A stretch of DNA of 64,000 nt, taken from assembly GCA_963770245.1 (NCBI GenBank), contig CAVYOX010000014.1, positions 496,001 to 560,000 on the forward strand, written 5' to 3'. The notes under the pieces were generated by a model, which had not been told where the DNA came from, ran no database searches, and was given only the letters and a program-made list of their open reading frames with translations. Below are positions 26,692 to 34,981 of this stretch, piece by piece (position 1 is the stretch's first letter; every line of letters begins with the position of its first letter). Both the position numbers and the translations under genes were made by a program. Source of the stretch: PALSA-270 sp963770245 (GTDB taxonomy: Bacteria; Acidobacteriota; Terriglobia; Terriglobales; Acidobacteriaceae).

Positions 26692-27495
26692 ATGGTCACG
26701 AAGCCTACGCTGTGGGCGGAACTGGTTGCGGAATTTCTCGGCACTTTCGTATTGATTCTGTTTGGCACCGGTGTTGTCGCCATGGTGGTTCTGTTTCCCA
26801 CCCCTCATCCGGGAGAAGTGATTCATGGCGGCTACACCAATATCACCCTGGGCTGGGGATTGGGGGTGACCATGGGAGTTTACGTGGCGGGGAAAGTGTC
26901 GGGCGCCCATCTCAATCCGGCCGTAACCCTGACGCTGGCGGCGTTCCGGGGTTTCCCTTGGCGCAAAGTAGTGCCTTACTCGATCGCGCAGACGGCGGGA
27001 GCCTTCGTTGCGGCTGCTTTGGTGTATCGAAACTACCTGCCGGCCTTTCATCAGATCGATCCGGACTTGGAAAAGACGGCCGGCGTTTTTACTACCTTCC
27101 CCGCTTTTCCGGGAATGCCCCAGGCCGGCTTTCTGGATCAGGTCATTGGCACTGCCTTGCTCCTTCTCTTGATCCTCGCCATCACCGACGAATGGAATGC
27201 GCCCCCGGGAGCCAACCTGGCCCCGTTGATGATCGGACTGGTGGTGGTTGCCATCGGCATGAGTTTTGGCGGGATGCACGGCTACCCCATCAATCCGGCG
27301 CGGGACTTTGGACCACGCCTGTTCACCATGGTCGCCGGCTTTCGCCATAACGGCATCTCAAGCGGCGAACGCGTCTGGTGGGTGCCGGTGGCGGCACCCC
27401 TGCTCGGCGGGTTGGTGGGAGCCGCCATTTATGACTTCGGAATCCGCCGCTTTCTACCTCGAGACGCAGCCAGCGAAACCACGCCAGGGACCTAG
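26692..27495 (+). CDS. glpF: Glycerol uptake facilitator (aquaporin family)
   Basis: This 267-residue MIP-family channel lets glycerol enter by diffusion. Both pore half-helices are present: SGAHLNPAVTLTLAAFRGFPW with NPA, and YPINPARDFGPRLFTMVAGF with NPARD, where the aspartate is typical of aquaglyceroporins rather than water-only channels. Six helices can be traced from ELVAEFLGTFVLILFGTGVV to VPVAAPLLGGLVGAAIYDFG. The start at ATG 26692 (MVTKPTLWAELVAEF) gives the usual N-terminus; the frame is open further left but without homology. It is followed after 14 bases by the glycerol kinase gene, so it is the first gene of a glpF-glpK-glpD operon. Confidence 0.94.
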   Translation: MVTKPTLWAELVAEFLGTFVLILFGTGVVAMVVLFPTPHPGEVIHGGYTNITLGWGLGVTMGVYVAGKVSGAHLNPAVTLTLAAFRGFPWRKVVPYSIAQTAGAFVAAALVYRNYLPAFHQIDPDLEKTAGVFTTFPAFPGMPQAGFLDQVIGTALLLLLILAITDEWNAPPGANLAPLMIGLVVVAIGMSFGGMHGYPINPARDFGPRLFTMVAGFRHNGISSGERVWWVPVAAPLLGGLVGAAIYDFGIRRFLPRDAASETTPGT

Positions 27496-27509
27496 CCGAG
27501 GAGGCCTTC

Positions 27510-29009
27510 TTGCCATACATTCTGGCCTTAGACCAGGGAACCACGAGCTCACGGGCGATCCTTTTCGATCACGAAGGTACGATCAAGTCCGTGGCGCAAC
27601 GTGAATTTGAACAGATTTTTCCGCACTCGGGATGGGTCGAGCACGATGCGGAAGAAATCTGGACATCCCAAATCACCGTGGCGGTCGAGGTCCTGAGCCG
27701 CGCCGAGGTGCGGCCTCGGGACATTGCGGCGATTGGAATCAGCAATCAGCGAGAGACCACCGTCGTGTGGGACCGCGAAACCGGGAAGCCGGTTCACAAC
27801 GCGATTGTTTGGCAGGACCGCCGCACCGCCGGCTTTTGCGACCAGCTCAAGGCGGCTGGGCATGAAACCCTGATTCAGCAGCGTACCGGCCTGCTGATTG
27901 ATGCCTATTTTTCCGCCAGCAAAATCACCTGGATACTCGATCAGGTGCCAGGTACGCGCCAGCTCGCTGAGGCCGGACGGCTGGCCTTTGGAACCGTGGA
28001 CAGCTGGCTGCTTTGGAAACTGACCAGCGGGCAGCTCCATGTGACCGACGCCAGCAACGCTTCCCGAACCATGCTCTTCAACATTCATTCCGGCGAGTGG
28101 GACCCCGACCTGCTGCGTCTGTTCCGGATTCCTCGCTCGATGATGCCAGAGGTTCGCGCCTCGAGCGGGGTTTACGCCGAGGTTTCGACCACTCTCGGCT
28201 TGGGCGGAGTGGCGATCGCTGGGATTGCCGGCGATCAGCAGGCGTCCCTGTTCGGACAACGATGTACTTCGCCCGGGCTTACCAAGAACACTTACGGGAC
28301 CGGCTGCTTCATGCTCGAGAACACGGGAACCCGTCCCGTCCCGTCATCGAATCGCTTGCTGACGACTGTGGCCTGGAAAATGGCGGCAGTCACCGAGTAC
28401 GCTCTCGAAGGTAGCGTCTTCGTGGGTGGGGCTGTCGTGCAATGGCTGCGCGATGGACTGGGTCTTATCCGCAGCTCGGCCGATATCGAGCCGCTGGCCG
28501 CCTCAGTTCCGGACAATGGTGGAGTTTATTTTGTGCCCGCCTTCGTCGGGTTGGGGGCGCCGCATTGGGATCCTTATGCCCGGGGTGCAATTCTAGGGCT
28601 CACTCGGGGCACGAAATCCGGCCACTTGGCACGGGCCGCGCTTGAAAGTATTGCCTACCAGGTCGCCGATCTGCTTGACGCCATGCAGCGAGACTCGGGC
28701 ACACCGCTGCGGGAACTGCGAGTGGATGGTGGCGCTTCCGCAAACGGGGACCTCATGCAGTTTCAAGCCGACATTCTGCGCATCCCCGTCGTACGCCCGG
28801 CCATCACCGAGACGACCGCACTCGGCGCCGCATATTTGGCCGGGATCGGCGTGGGATTTTGGCGAGACATCGAGGAAATTGCCACCTCACCTCGACCGGA
28901 GCGGCGCTTTGAGCCGCGCATGCCGGAGGCTCAGGCGCGGGCCTTGCGCCAGCGGTGGATCGAGGCGCTTTCCCGCGCCCGGGACTGGGAAACGAAGCCG
29001 CAGACATGA
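27510..29009 (+). CDS. glpK: Glycerol kinase
   Basis: This FGGY-family kinase has 499 residues and phosphorylates glycerol with ATP to sn-glycerol 3-phosphate. Signatures are YILALDQGTTSSRAILFDH, GISNQRETTVVWDRETGKP, AIVWQDRRTAGFCDQLK, FGTVDSWLLWKLT, GDQQASLFGQRC, KNTYGTGCFMLENTG, and the FGGY C-terminal ELRVDGGASANGDLMQFQAD. The conserved catalytic aspartate is in FGTVDSWLLW/AVAGIAGDQQ regions (the latter GIAGDQQASLFG). Translation starts at TTG 27510, with GAGGAGG just upstream as a strong ribosome site. The stop overlaps the glpD start (ATGA at 29006). In many bacteria the enzyme is inhibited by fructose-1,6-bisphosphate; I cannot tell that here. Confidence 0.96.
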   Translation: MPYILALDQGTTSSRAILFDHEGTIKSVAQREFEQIFPHSGWVEHDAEEIWTSQITVAVEVLSRAEVRPRDIAAIGISNQRETTVVWDRETGKPVHNAIVWQDRRTAGFCDQLKAAGHETLIQQRTGLLIDAYFSASKITWILDQVPGTRQLAEAGRLAFGTVDSWLLWKLTSGQLHVTDASNASRTMLFNIHSGEWDPDLLRLFRIPRSMMPEVRASSGVYAEVSTTLGLGGVAIAGIAGDQQASLFGQRCTSPGLTKNTYGTGCFMLENTGTRPVPSSNRLLTTVAWKMAAVTEYALEGSVFVGGAVVQWLRDGLGLIRSSADIEPLAASVPDNGGVYFVPAFVGLGAPHWDPYARGAILGLTRGTKSGHLARAALESIAYQVADLLDAMQRDSGTPLRELRVDGGASANGDLMQFQADILRIPVVRPAITETTALGAAYLAGIGVGFWRDIEEIATSPRPERRFEPRMPEAQARALRQRWIEALSRARDWETKPQT

Positions 29010-30571
29010 ATCGAGCGGACATGCTCCAGCGCGCCCTCGGCCGCACCGAACCGTGGGACATGGTGATTATTGGCGGAGGGGCCACGGGAGTAGGGAGTGC
29101 TGTGGACGCGGCTTCCCGAGGTTACGAGGTCTTGTTGTTGGAGCAAAGTGACTTCGGAAAGGGAACCTCCAGCCGCAGCACCAAACTGGTGCATGGCGGC
29201 GTGCGCTATCTGGAGCAGGGAAATATCTCGCTGGTGATGGAGGCGCTGCGGGAGCGCGGTATCCTGCGGCAGAACGCACCGCATCTGGTCAGCGACCTCG
29301 CGTTTGTGGTTCCCAGCTACGATTGGTGGGAGTCTCCCTTCTACGGCTTGGGACTGAAGGTTTACGATCTGCTGGCCGGCAAATACGGCTTCGGGCCTTC
29401 ACAGATTCTGTCACGGGAAGAGACCGTTGCCCGCTTGCCGACGATCAAGCTCGAGGGATTACGCGGCGGGATTGTTTACTACGACGGTCAGTTCGACGAC
29501 ACGCGCCTGCTGATCAATCTCGCGCAGACTGCAGCGGAGCAGGGCGCGGTTCTGCTGAACTACGCCCAGGTCACCGGCCTAACCAAGGCTGCGGATGGTT
29601 TTGTCGAAGGCGTCGAAGTCTGCGACATCGAAACGGGCGAGCGGCTTCGAGTTCGGGCTAGAGTGGTGATCAATGCAACCGGCCCCTTTACCGACCGGGT
29701 GCGCCGTCTGGCGGATGAGAGCATCGCGTCCATGATTTCGCCGAGCCAGGGCATTCACCTGGTCTTCGATCGCTCTTTTCTCCCCGGCAACAGCGCCATC
29801 ATGGTTCCCCACACCCGGGACGGCCGCGTCATGTTTGCCATTCCTTGGAAGGGCCACACCCTCGTCGGCACCACCGACACGCCCATCCAGGAGGTTTCTC
29901 TTGAACCCCGGCCGTTGCCGGAAGAGATCGATTTCATCTTGGAAACGGCAGGACAATATCTGCATAAGGCTCCGGCGCGCAGCGACGTCCTCAGCGTTTT
30001 TGTCGGCATACGCCCGTTGGCGAATCGCGGCGATTCCGGCAACACCGCGGCGCTCTCTCGGGAACACACCATTCGCATCGACGGTTCCGGATTGCTAACC
30101 ATCGCGGGAGGGAAGTGGACCACGTATCGCCGTATGGCCGAAGATTGCATCGATCAAGCTGCGGTCCTCGCCGAACTTCCGGAAAAGCCTGCGGTTACCT
30201 TGCATCTCGATATTCACGGATTTCACAACCATGCTGGCGAGTTTGGAAATCTCGCGATTTACGGGAGTGATGGCGGAGCGATCCAGGAACTCATTCGCCA
30301 GGAGCCCAGCCTGGGAGAGCCGTTGCACAGGGCGCTGACCTATTGCGGTGCCGAAGTGGTGTGGGCGGCAAGAGTCGAAATGGCCCGGAGTGTCGAAGAT
30401 GTGCTCGCGCGTCGTACCCGGGCGCTATTCCTCAATGCCCGAGCGGCTTCGGAAATGGCTCCCCAAGTCGCCGCCATCATGGCGCGTGAGCTGCAGCATG
30501 ACGATCGGTGGATCGCGCAGCAAGTCCTTGCTTTCCAAGCGTTGGCACGTCAGTACCTGATTGCCTCCTAG
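29006..30571 (+). CDS. glpD: Glycerol-3-phosphate dehydrogenase, FAD-dependent
   Basis: This 521-residue flavoenzyme oxidises glycerol 3-phosphate to dihydroxyacetone phosphate and feeds electrons into the quinone pool at the membrane. The FAD site is MVIIGGGATGVGSAVDAASRG near residue 20, followed by LLEQSDFGKGTSSRSTKLVHGGVRYLEQG, which is the typical GlpD substrate/FAD region. Later parts include IPWKGHTLVGTTDTP, FVGIRPLA, and EHTIRIDGSGLLTIAGGKWTTYRRMAED, also GlpD-specific. The C-terminal domain is of DAO_C type. Its ATG overlaps the glpK stop, so it is co-translated with the kinase. It is the final gene of the operon; the leftward-type hairpin at 30610-30625 lies 38 bases beyond the stop. 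Confidence 0.95.
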   Translation: MNRADMLQRALGRTEPWDMVIIGGGATGVGSAVDAASRGYEVLLLEQSDFGKGTSSRSTKLVHGGVRYLEQGNISLVMEALRERGILRQNAPHLVSDLAFVVPSYDWWESPFYGLGLKVYDLLAGKYGFGPSQILSREETVARLPTIKLEGLRGGIVYYDGQFDDTRLLINLAQTAAEQGAVLLNYAQVTGLTKAADGFVEGVEVCDIETGERLRVRARVVINATGPFTDRVRRLADESIASMISPSQGIHLVFDRSFLPGNSAIMVPHTRDGRVMFAIPWKGHTLVGTTDTPIQEVSLEPRPLPEEIDFILETAGQYLHKAPARSDVLSVFVGIRPLANRGDSGNTAALSREHTIRIDGSGLLTIAGGKWTTYRRMAEDCIDQAAVLAELPEKPAVTLHLDIHGFHNHAGEFGNLAIYGSDGGAIQELIRQEPSLGEPLHRALTYCGAEVVWAARVEMARSVEDVLARRTRALFLNARAASEMAPQVAAIMARELQHDDRWIAQQVLAFQALARQYLIAS

Positions 30572-30600
30572 ACAAGAGCCGCACTCCATCCGACGGGTAG

Positions 30601-30720
30601 AACAAAAAAGGCAGACCTCCCTGCCAACCCACTGAGAAAACCGTCAATGGGCGGTTGCTCGGAACCCTGGCGACGTGCGCCAGCCCTGCATCCGGCAGCC
30701 CTGCCTTGACGAATGCCAAG
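30601..30720 (-). ncRNA. Candidate structured small RNA, unknown class
   Basis: On the minus strand a ~110-base stretch folds into nested paired elements and ends in an intrinsic terminator. CGTCAA (30711-30706) can pair with TTGACG (30647-30642), enclosing CTGGCG/CGCCAG (30683-30678 with 30672-30667, loop of 5) and GGTT/AACC (30666-30663 with 30656-30653). An AT-rich patch (30716-30745, TACTATATTA on this strand) lies just upstream where a promoter would be, though no clear -35 box is seen. I do not recognise a known family: SRP RNA core, SAM, TPP, cobalamin, FMN and fluoride consensus elements are absent. The same pairings would also form on the plus strand, so direction rests on the terminator. 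It could also be a leader or antisense element for the sulfate operon. Confidence 0.45.
30604..30625 (-). terminator. Intrinsic terminator, leftward
   Basis: On the minus strand GGCAG-GGAGGT-CTGCC forms a 5-bp GC-rich hairpin with a six-base loop, followed directly by TTTTTT. No annotated gene to its right is transcribed leftward, so it implies an unannotated transcript. As a rightward terminator for glpD it lacks a T-run. Confidence 0.65.
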
Positions 30721-30943
30721 TAATATAGTAGACATAGTTGGATTGATTTGGCGAATCCATGCCGCGAGTCTTGAGCCCGCGAAACGGCTGCTCGCAATTC
30801 GTCTGCCTGCTGCATCCGTCTGCCGCCTCGGTTGTTGTTCCTTCTGCCCATGTTGTTGTTCTCGCTGAAGGCTTTGCGCTGATTCCACTGCAGGGGTGAG
30901 CGGAAGCAAACCACCCAAGAAATCTAAGAAAGAGTCACGGAAA

Positions 30944-31957
30944 ATGAAGACAAAACTTCTGCTTGTTCTGGGTTTGCTGGTGGCTCTTTCGGGCGAGAGT
31001 CCAGCCCAGACGAACCCGGCGACGCTGCTGAATGTCTCCTATGACCCGACTCGCGAGCTCTACCAGGATTTCAATCCGGCCTTTGCCAAGTATTGGAAAC
31101 AGAAGACCGGCCAGACGGTCCATATTCAGCAATCGCATGGCGGATCCGGCAACCAGGCCCGCGCGGTGATCGACGGATTGGAAGCCGATGTTGTGACCCT
31201 CGCGCTCGCCTATGACATCGATGCGATTGCTGAAAAAGCGAGCCTCCTCCCCAAGAACTGGCAATCCCGGTTGCCAGATAACAGTTCCCCTTACACCTCG
31301 ACCATCATATTTCTGGTGCGCAAGGGCAATCCGAAGCACATTCGGGATTGGGACGACCTGGTGCGGCCGAGCGTCGCGGTGATTAGCCCCAACCCGAAGA
31401 CCTCCGGGGGCGCCCGTTGGAACTACCTGGCTGCCTGGGGCTATGCCCTGAAGAAATCCGGAGGTCTGCAAAGCCAGGCCCGGGACTTCGTCACTCGCCT
31501 GTACAAGAACGTGCCCGTGCTCGATTCCGGAGCCCGGGGTGCGACCACCACGTTTGTGGAACGGGGCATCGGCGACGTACTCATCGCCTGGGAAAATGAG
31601 GTCTTGCTTGGCGCCAAGGAATTCGGCGAGGACAAGTTTGAAGCGGTTGTTCCCTCGATCACAATTCTCTGCGAGCCCACGGTAAGCGTGGTGGACAAGG
31701 TGGTCGACAAGAAAGGCACGCGAGCCCTGGCGGAGGCCTACCTGAAATATCTCTACAGCCCGGAAGGCCAGGAAATCGCGGCCGAGCACTACTATCGACC
31801 CCGGTCTGAGGCCGTGGCCAAAAAATTTGCCGGTCGCTTCCCGCAGGTCAAGCTCTTTACCCTGGCCGAGACTTTTGGGGACTGGCAGAAGGCGCAAAAG
31901 ACCCACTTCGCCGACGGTGGGGTGTTCGACCAGATCTACCAACCCGATTCGCAGTAG
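30944..31957 (+). CDS. Sulfate ABC transporter substrate-binding protein
   Basis: This 337-residue periplasmic protein follows a signal peptide (MKTKLLLVLGLLVALSGES, cleavage near AQT). Sbp/CysP family signatures are LLNVSYDPTRELYQDFNPAF, HIQQSHGGSGNQARAVIDGL, EADVVTLALAYDIDAIAEKA, TIIFLVRKGNPKHIRDWDDL, VISPNPKTSGGARWNYLAAWGYAL and the C-terminal YLKYLYSPEGQEIAAEHYYRPR. These contact sulfate (or thiosulfate) in the binding cleft. The start at ATG 30944 gives a good signal peptide; the upstream extension has no homology. It is the first gene of a cys transport operon with two permeases and the ATPase. Sbp and CysP cannot be told apart here, so no symbol is given. No cysteine-type DNA-binding regulator lies nearby. 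Confidence 0.94.
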   Translation: MKTKLLLVLGLLVALSGESPAQTNPATLLNVSYDPTRELYQDFNPAFAKYWKQKTGQTVHIQQSHGGSGNQARAVIDGLEADVVTLALAYDIDAIAEKASLLPKNWQSRLPDNSSPYTSTIIFLVRKGNPKHIRDWDDLVRPSVAVISPNPKTSGGARWNYLAAWGYALKKSGGLQSQARDFVTRLYKNVPVLDSGARGATTTFVERGIGDVLIAWENEVLLGAKEFGEDKFEAVVPSITILCEPTVSVVDKVVDKKGTRALAEAYLKYLYSPEGQEIAAEHYYRPRSEAVAKKFAGRFPQVKLFTLAETFGDWQKAQKTHFADGGVFDQIYQPDSQ

Positions 31958-32021
31958 CGGGCCGAGGTTGCGAGCGGACTGCCTGAACCAAAGGCTGTCC
32001 CGAGGCGAAGCCAAACGAGAG

Positions 32022-32894
32022 ATGACGATTCGATTCAAGCGCCGCAGCATACTACCGGGCTTTGGCCTTTCGCTCGGGTTCACGCTGTTCTATCTCAGCC
32101 TGATTGTGCTGATTCCGTTGTCCGCCGTGTTCGTGAAGACATTTTCGCTGACCTGGCATCAGTTCTGGCACATTGTCACCGCCCGGCGAGCGCTGGCTTC
32201 CTACCGTTTGAGCTTTGGCGCATCGGTGATCGCCACCCTCATCAACCTGGTTTTTGGTTTGAATGTCGCCTGGGTCCTGGTTCGTTACCAGTTTCCCGGC
32301 AAGCGTTTGTTCGATTCCCTGGTGGATTTGCCATTTGCGTTGCCGACGGCAGTGGCCGGAATCGCCCTGACGACGATCTATGCGCCGAACGGATGGATTG
32401 GCCGCTTTCTGGACAAGGTCGGAATCAAGGGGGCGTACTCCCCGCTCGGGGTGGTGATCGCTTTGACCTTTACCGGGCTCCCGTTTGTTGTCCGCACGGT
32501 GCAGCCGGTACTCGAGGATCTCGACAAGGAAATGGAAGAAGCCGCGGCCAGCCTGGGAGCGGGGCGCTGGCAAGTCGTGACTCGGGTTCTGTGGCCCTCG
32601 GTCCTGCCCGCGGCGTTGACGGGAGCCACCATGGCCTTCGCGCGCGCGGTCGGTGAGTACGGTTCGGTCGTGTTCATCTCGGGCAACATGCCCATGCGAA
32701 CCGAAATCACGCCCCTGCTGATCGTCACCAAGCTCGAGCAGTATGACTACACCGGCGCGACCGCCATCGCGGTGGTCATGCTGGTGGCCGCGTTCGTGCT
32801 GTTGCTGACCATCAATCTGCTGCAAGTCTGGAGTGGGCATCGCCGGAAAATAAGGGCCGTGCTTGACTCGCGGGCGGTCCCCGGCAGCCCCTAG
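32022..32894 (+). CDS. cysT: Sulfate ABC transporter permease CysT
   Basis: This 290-residue inner-membrane permease belongs to the CysT (CysU) group. Segments typical of it: LGFTLFYLSLIVLIPLSAVF, the conserved RALASYRLSFGASVIATLIN, NLVFGLNVAWVLVRYQFPGKRLFDSLVDLPFALPTAVAGIALTTIY, and FTGLPFVVRTVQPVLEDLDKEMEEAAASLGAGRW, which includes the EAA loop that docks to CysA. A late AVGEYGSVVFISGNMP is also diagnostic. ATG 32022 follows an AGAG-type site and begins the usual N-terminus; upstream starts in the same frame overlap the binding-protein gene. It forms the membrane pore with CysW (32981-33892). Confidence 0.94.
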   Translation: MTIRFKRRSILPGFGLSLGFTLFYLSLIVLIPLSAVFVKTFSLTWHQFWHIVTARRALASYRLSFGASVIATLINLVFGLNVAWVLVRYQFPGKRLFDSLVDLPFALPTAVAGIALTTIYAPNGWIGRFLDKVGIKGAYSPLGVVIALTFTGLPFVVRTVQPVLEDLDKEMEEAAASLGAGRWQVVTRVLWPSVLPAALTGATMAFARAVGEYGSVVFISGNMPMRTEITPLLIVTKLEQYDYTGATAIAVVMLVAAFVLLLTINLLQVWSGHRRKIRAVLDSRAVPGSP

Positions 32895-32980
32895 CCGGCT
32901 TGCGTTCGAACCATGGCTCGAGATGAGGAACCTCAAGAGGAGTAGCGAAGACAGGGTTTGAGGGAAGGCCAACCCATTCT

Positions 32981-33892
32981 ATGGCAGCCACCGCAACTTT
33001 CACGCGCCCGAACAGAAGAGCCGACGTTCGCACCGAGGACGCTACCACCGAATCACGGACCGTTCGCGGGCTGCTGATCGCGAGCGCCGTGTTGTTTCTC
33101 GGCATATTTCTGTTTCTGCCGTTGGCGGTGGTGTTCACCGCAGCCTTTGCCAAGGGCGTGTCGCTCTACCTGGCCAGCCTGCGGGAGCCGGATGCTCTGG
33201 CGGCAATCCGTTTGACCTTGCTGACCGCGGCCATCGCCGTACCCCTCAATCTTGTCTTTGGCGTCGCCGCGGCATGGTCGATCGGCAAGTTCGAGTTTCT
33301 GGGAAAGAGCCTGTTGGTCACTCTGATCGATCTGCCTTTTTCCGTCTCCCCGGTCGTCGCCGGGCTCATCTACGTGTTGTGTTTTGGCTTGCAGGGCCTG
33401 CTCGGACCCTGGCTGGCTGCGCACAACATCAAAATCATCTTTGCCGTCCCCGGCATCGTTTTGGCCACCATTTTTGTGACCTTTCCTTTTGTCGCGCGCG
33501 AAATGATCCCCTTGTTCCAGGCCCAGGGGAACGAGGAAGAAGAAGCAGCGCTGACCCTGGGCGCGAACGGCTGGCAAACCCTTTTCCGCGTGACCCTGCC
33601 CAATGCCAAATGGGGTTTGTTGTATGGCGTCATTCTTTCGAACGCACGCGCCATGGGGGAGTTCGGTGCCGTGTCGGTGGTTTCCGGCCACATCCGTGGG
33701 CTGACCAACACCGTGCCCCTGCACATCGAGATTCTCTACAACGAATACCATTTCACGGCCGCCTTCGCCGTGGCCTCGCTGCTGACGCTGCTCGCTCTCG
33801 TCACGCTTTTCCTGAAGAGTTTTGTGGAATGGAAGTCCCGACAACCAGGCGCGCCGAAAGAGGCCGCAGGCGGGAAGGAAGTAGCCGCATGA
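32981..33892 (+). CDS. cysW: Sulfate ABC transporter permease CysW
   Basis: This 303-residue inner-membrane permease is the partner of CysT. CysW-type segments include LFLPLAVVFTAAFAKGVSLYL, ALAAIRLTLLTAAIAVPLNLVFGVAAAWSIGKFEFLGKSLL, LIDLPFSVSPVVAGLIYVLCFG, the EAA loop PLFQAQGNEEEEAALTLGANGWQ, and MGEFGAVSVVSGHIRGLTNT with LHIEILYNEYHFTAAFA. The glutamate-rich EEEEAAL in the loop is usual for CysW. The last codon overlaps the CysA start (ATGA at 33889), so translation is coupled. The gap to cysT is 86 bases and holds nothing notable. Confidence 0.94.
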   Translation: MAATATFTRPNRRADVRTEDATTESRTVRGLLIASAVLFLGIFLFLPLAVVFTAAFAKGVSLYLASLREPDALAAIRLTLLTAAIAVPLNLVFGVAAAWSIGKFEFLGKSLLVTLIDLPFSVSPVVAGLIYVLCFGLQGLLGPWLAAHNIKIIFAVPGIVLATIFVTFPFVAREMIPLFQAQGNEEEEAALTLGANGWQTLFRVTLPNAKWGLLYGVILSNARAMGEFGAVSVVSGHIRGLTNTVPLHIEILYNEYHFTAAFAVASLLTLLALVTLFLKSFVEWKSRQPGAPKEAAGGKEVAA

Positions 33893-34947
33893 GTATTGAA
33901 GTGAAAAACATCACCAAGCGATTTGCCAGCTTCACCGCGCTCGACCATGTCGACCTCGAGATTCCCACCGGCGAACTGGTCGCTTTACTTGGACCTTCGG
34001 GCTCAGGCAAGACAACCCTTCTGCGAATTATTGCCGGATTGGAAGTTGCGGATGCCGGGACGGTCGGTTTTGACGGCGATGACATCACGGACTGCGGTGT
34101 GCGGGAAAGACGAGTGGGCTTCGTTTTTCAGCATTACGCTCTGTTCCGGCATATGACGGTTTTTGAAAACATTGCTTTCGGTTTGCAAGTCAGGCCCGCG
34201 CGTTTGCGCCCGCCGAAGGAGACGATTCGCGCGAAAGTGCATGAATTGCTCAAGCTGATCCAACTGGAGGGCCTGGCGCAGCGCTATCCCTCGCAGCTTT
34301 CCGGAGGCCAGAGGCAACGCGTGGCGCTCGCTCGCGCGCTGGCGGTTGAGCCGAGCGTCCTGTTGTTGGACGAACCCTTCGGCGCCCTCGATGCCAAAGT
34401 GCGCGTCGAACTGCGGCGCTGGCTCAGGCAACTGCACGATGAAATCCGCATCACCAGCGTGTTCGTGACCCATGATCAGGAAGAGGCCCTGGAAGTTGCA
34501 GACCGCGTGGTGGTGATGAACCATGGCCGCATCGAACAGGTGGGACCGCCCGACGAGGTCTACGACCATCCTGTGAGTCCGTTTGTGTACCAGTTCCTGG
34601 GCAACGTGAATCTGTTTCATGGCAGGGTGGACGACGGCCAGGCTTCCCTTCATCATCGCGCGACCCCCGCCGGCGAAACCCTTCCCGACCCGGATACCGT
34701 GGTCTACGTGCGTCCCCATTTCCTTGAGATTCATCGCCAGCCGAATGGAGGCAGCCACTTTCGGGCGGTGATCAAGCACATCAACCGCGCCGGTCCACTG
34801 GTGAAGATCGACGCCCTCACCGAGTGGGGAGATCTAGTTCAGGTTGAGTTGCCGCAGGAAAAATTCCGCGAGCTGGGGCTCTCGCGAAACGAGGCCGTGT
34901 TCTTGATTCCGAAGGAGATGAAGGTCTTCGGTAAGAGTGCGGTGTGA
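33889..34947 (+). CDS. cysA: Sulfate/thiosulfate ABC transporter ATP-binding protein CysA
   Basis: This 352-residue ATPase powers sulfate import. Motifs are Walker A GPSGSGKTTLL (residue ~36), VGFVFQHYALFRHMTVFENI (Q-loop), signature LSGGQRQRVALARAL, Walker B VLLLDEPFGALD, and VFVTHDQEEALEVADRVVVM (H-loop). The C-terminal regulatory part, TOBE-like (VYVRPHFLEI, VLVELPQEKF-like: see VQVELPQEKFRELGLSRNEA), is normal for CysA. ATG 33889 is chosen because it overlaps the cysW stop and gives the canonical MSIEVKNITKRFASFTALDHV start. Upstream in-frame sequence belongs to cysW in another frame. It is the last gene of the operon and converges on the secreted protein at 34982. Confidence 0.95.
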   Translation: MSIEVKNITKRFASFTALDHVDLEIPTGELVALLGPSGSGKTTLLRIIAGLEVADAGTVGFDGDDITDCGVRERRVGFVFQHYALFRHMTVFENIAFGLQVRPARLRPPKETIRAKVHELLKLIQLEGLAQRYPSQLSGGQRQRVALARALAVEPSVLLLDEPFGALDAKVRVELRRWLRQLHDEIRITSVFVTHDQEEALEVADRVVVMNHGRIEQVGPPDEVYDHPVSPFVYQFLGNVNLFHGRVDDGQASLHHRATPAGETLPDPDTVVYVRPHFLEIHRQPNGGSHFRAVIKHINRAGPLVKIDALTEWGDLVQVELPQEKFRELGLSRNEAVFLIPKEMKVFGKSAV

Positions 34948-34981
34948 TTTTCGGCGCCGCCAGCGGGGAGGTTCGGTTACT

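Noticed and set aside
30606..30628. Cobalamin-box-like GGAGGTCTGCC on the minus strand
   Set aside because: The order differs from the B12 box and no other cobalamin riboswitch elements surround it; it is the terminator stem.
30759..30899. 46-codon frame before the sulfate operon with two cysteines, possible leader peptide
   Set aside because: No ribosome site, and a frame this long is expected by chance in this composition; no attenuator seen downstream of it.
30477..30914. 145-residue minus-strand frame across the structured RNA region
   Set aside because: Composition is not protein-like and it covers the terminator and glpD end; the RNA structure explains the region better.
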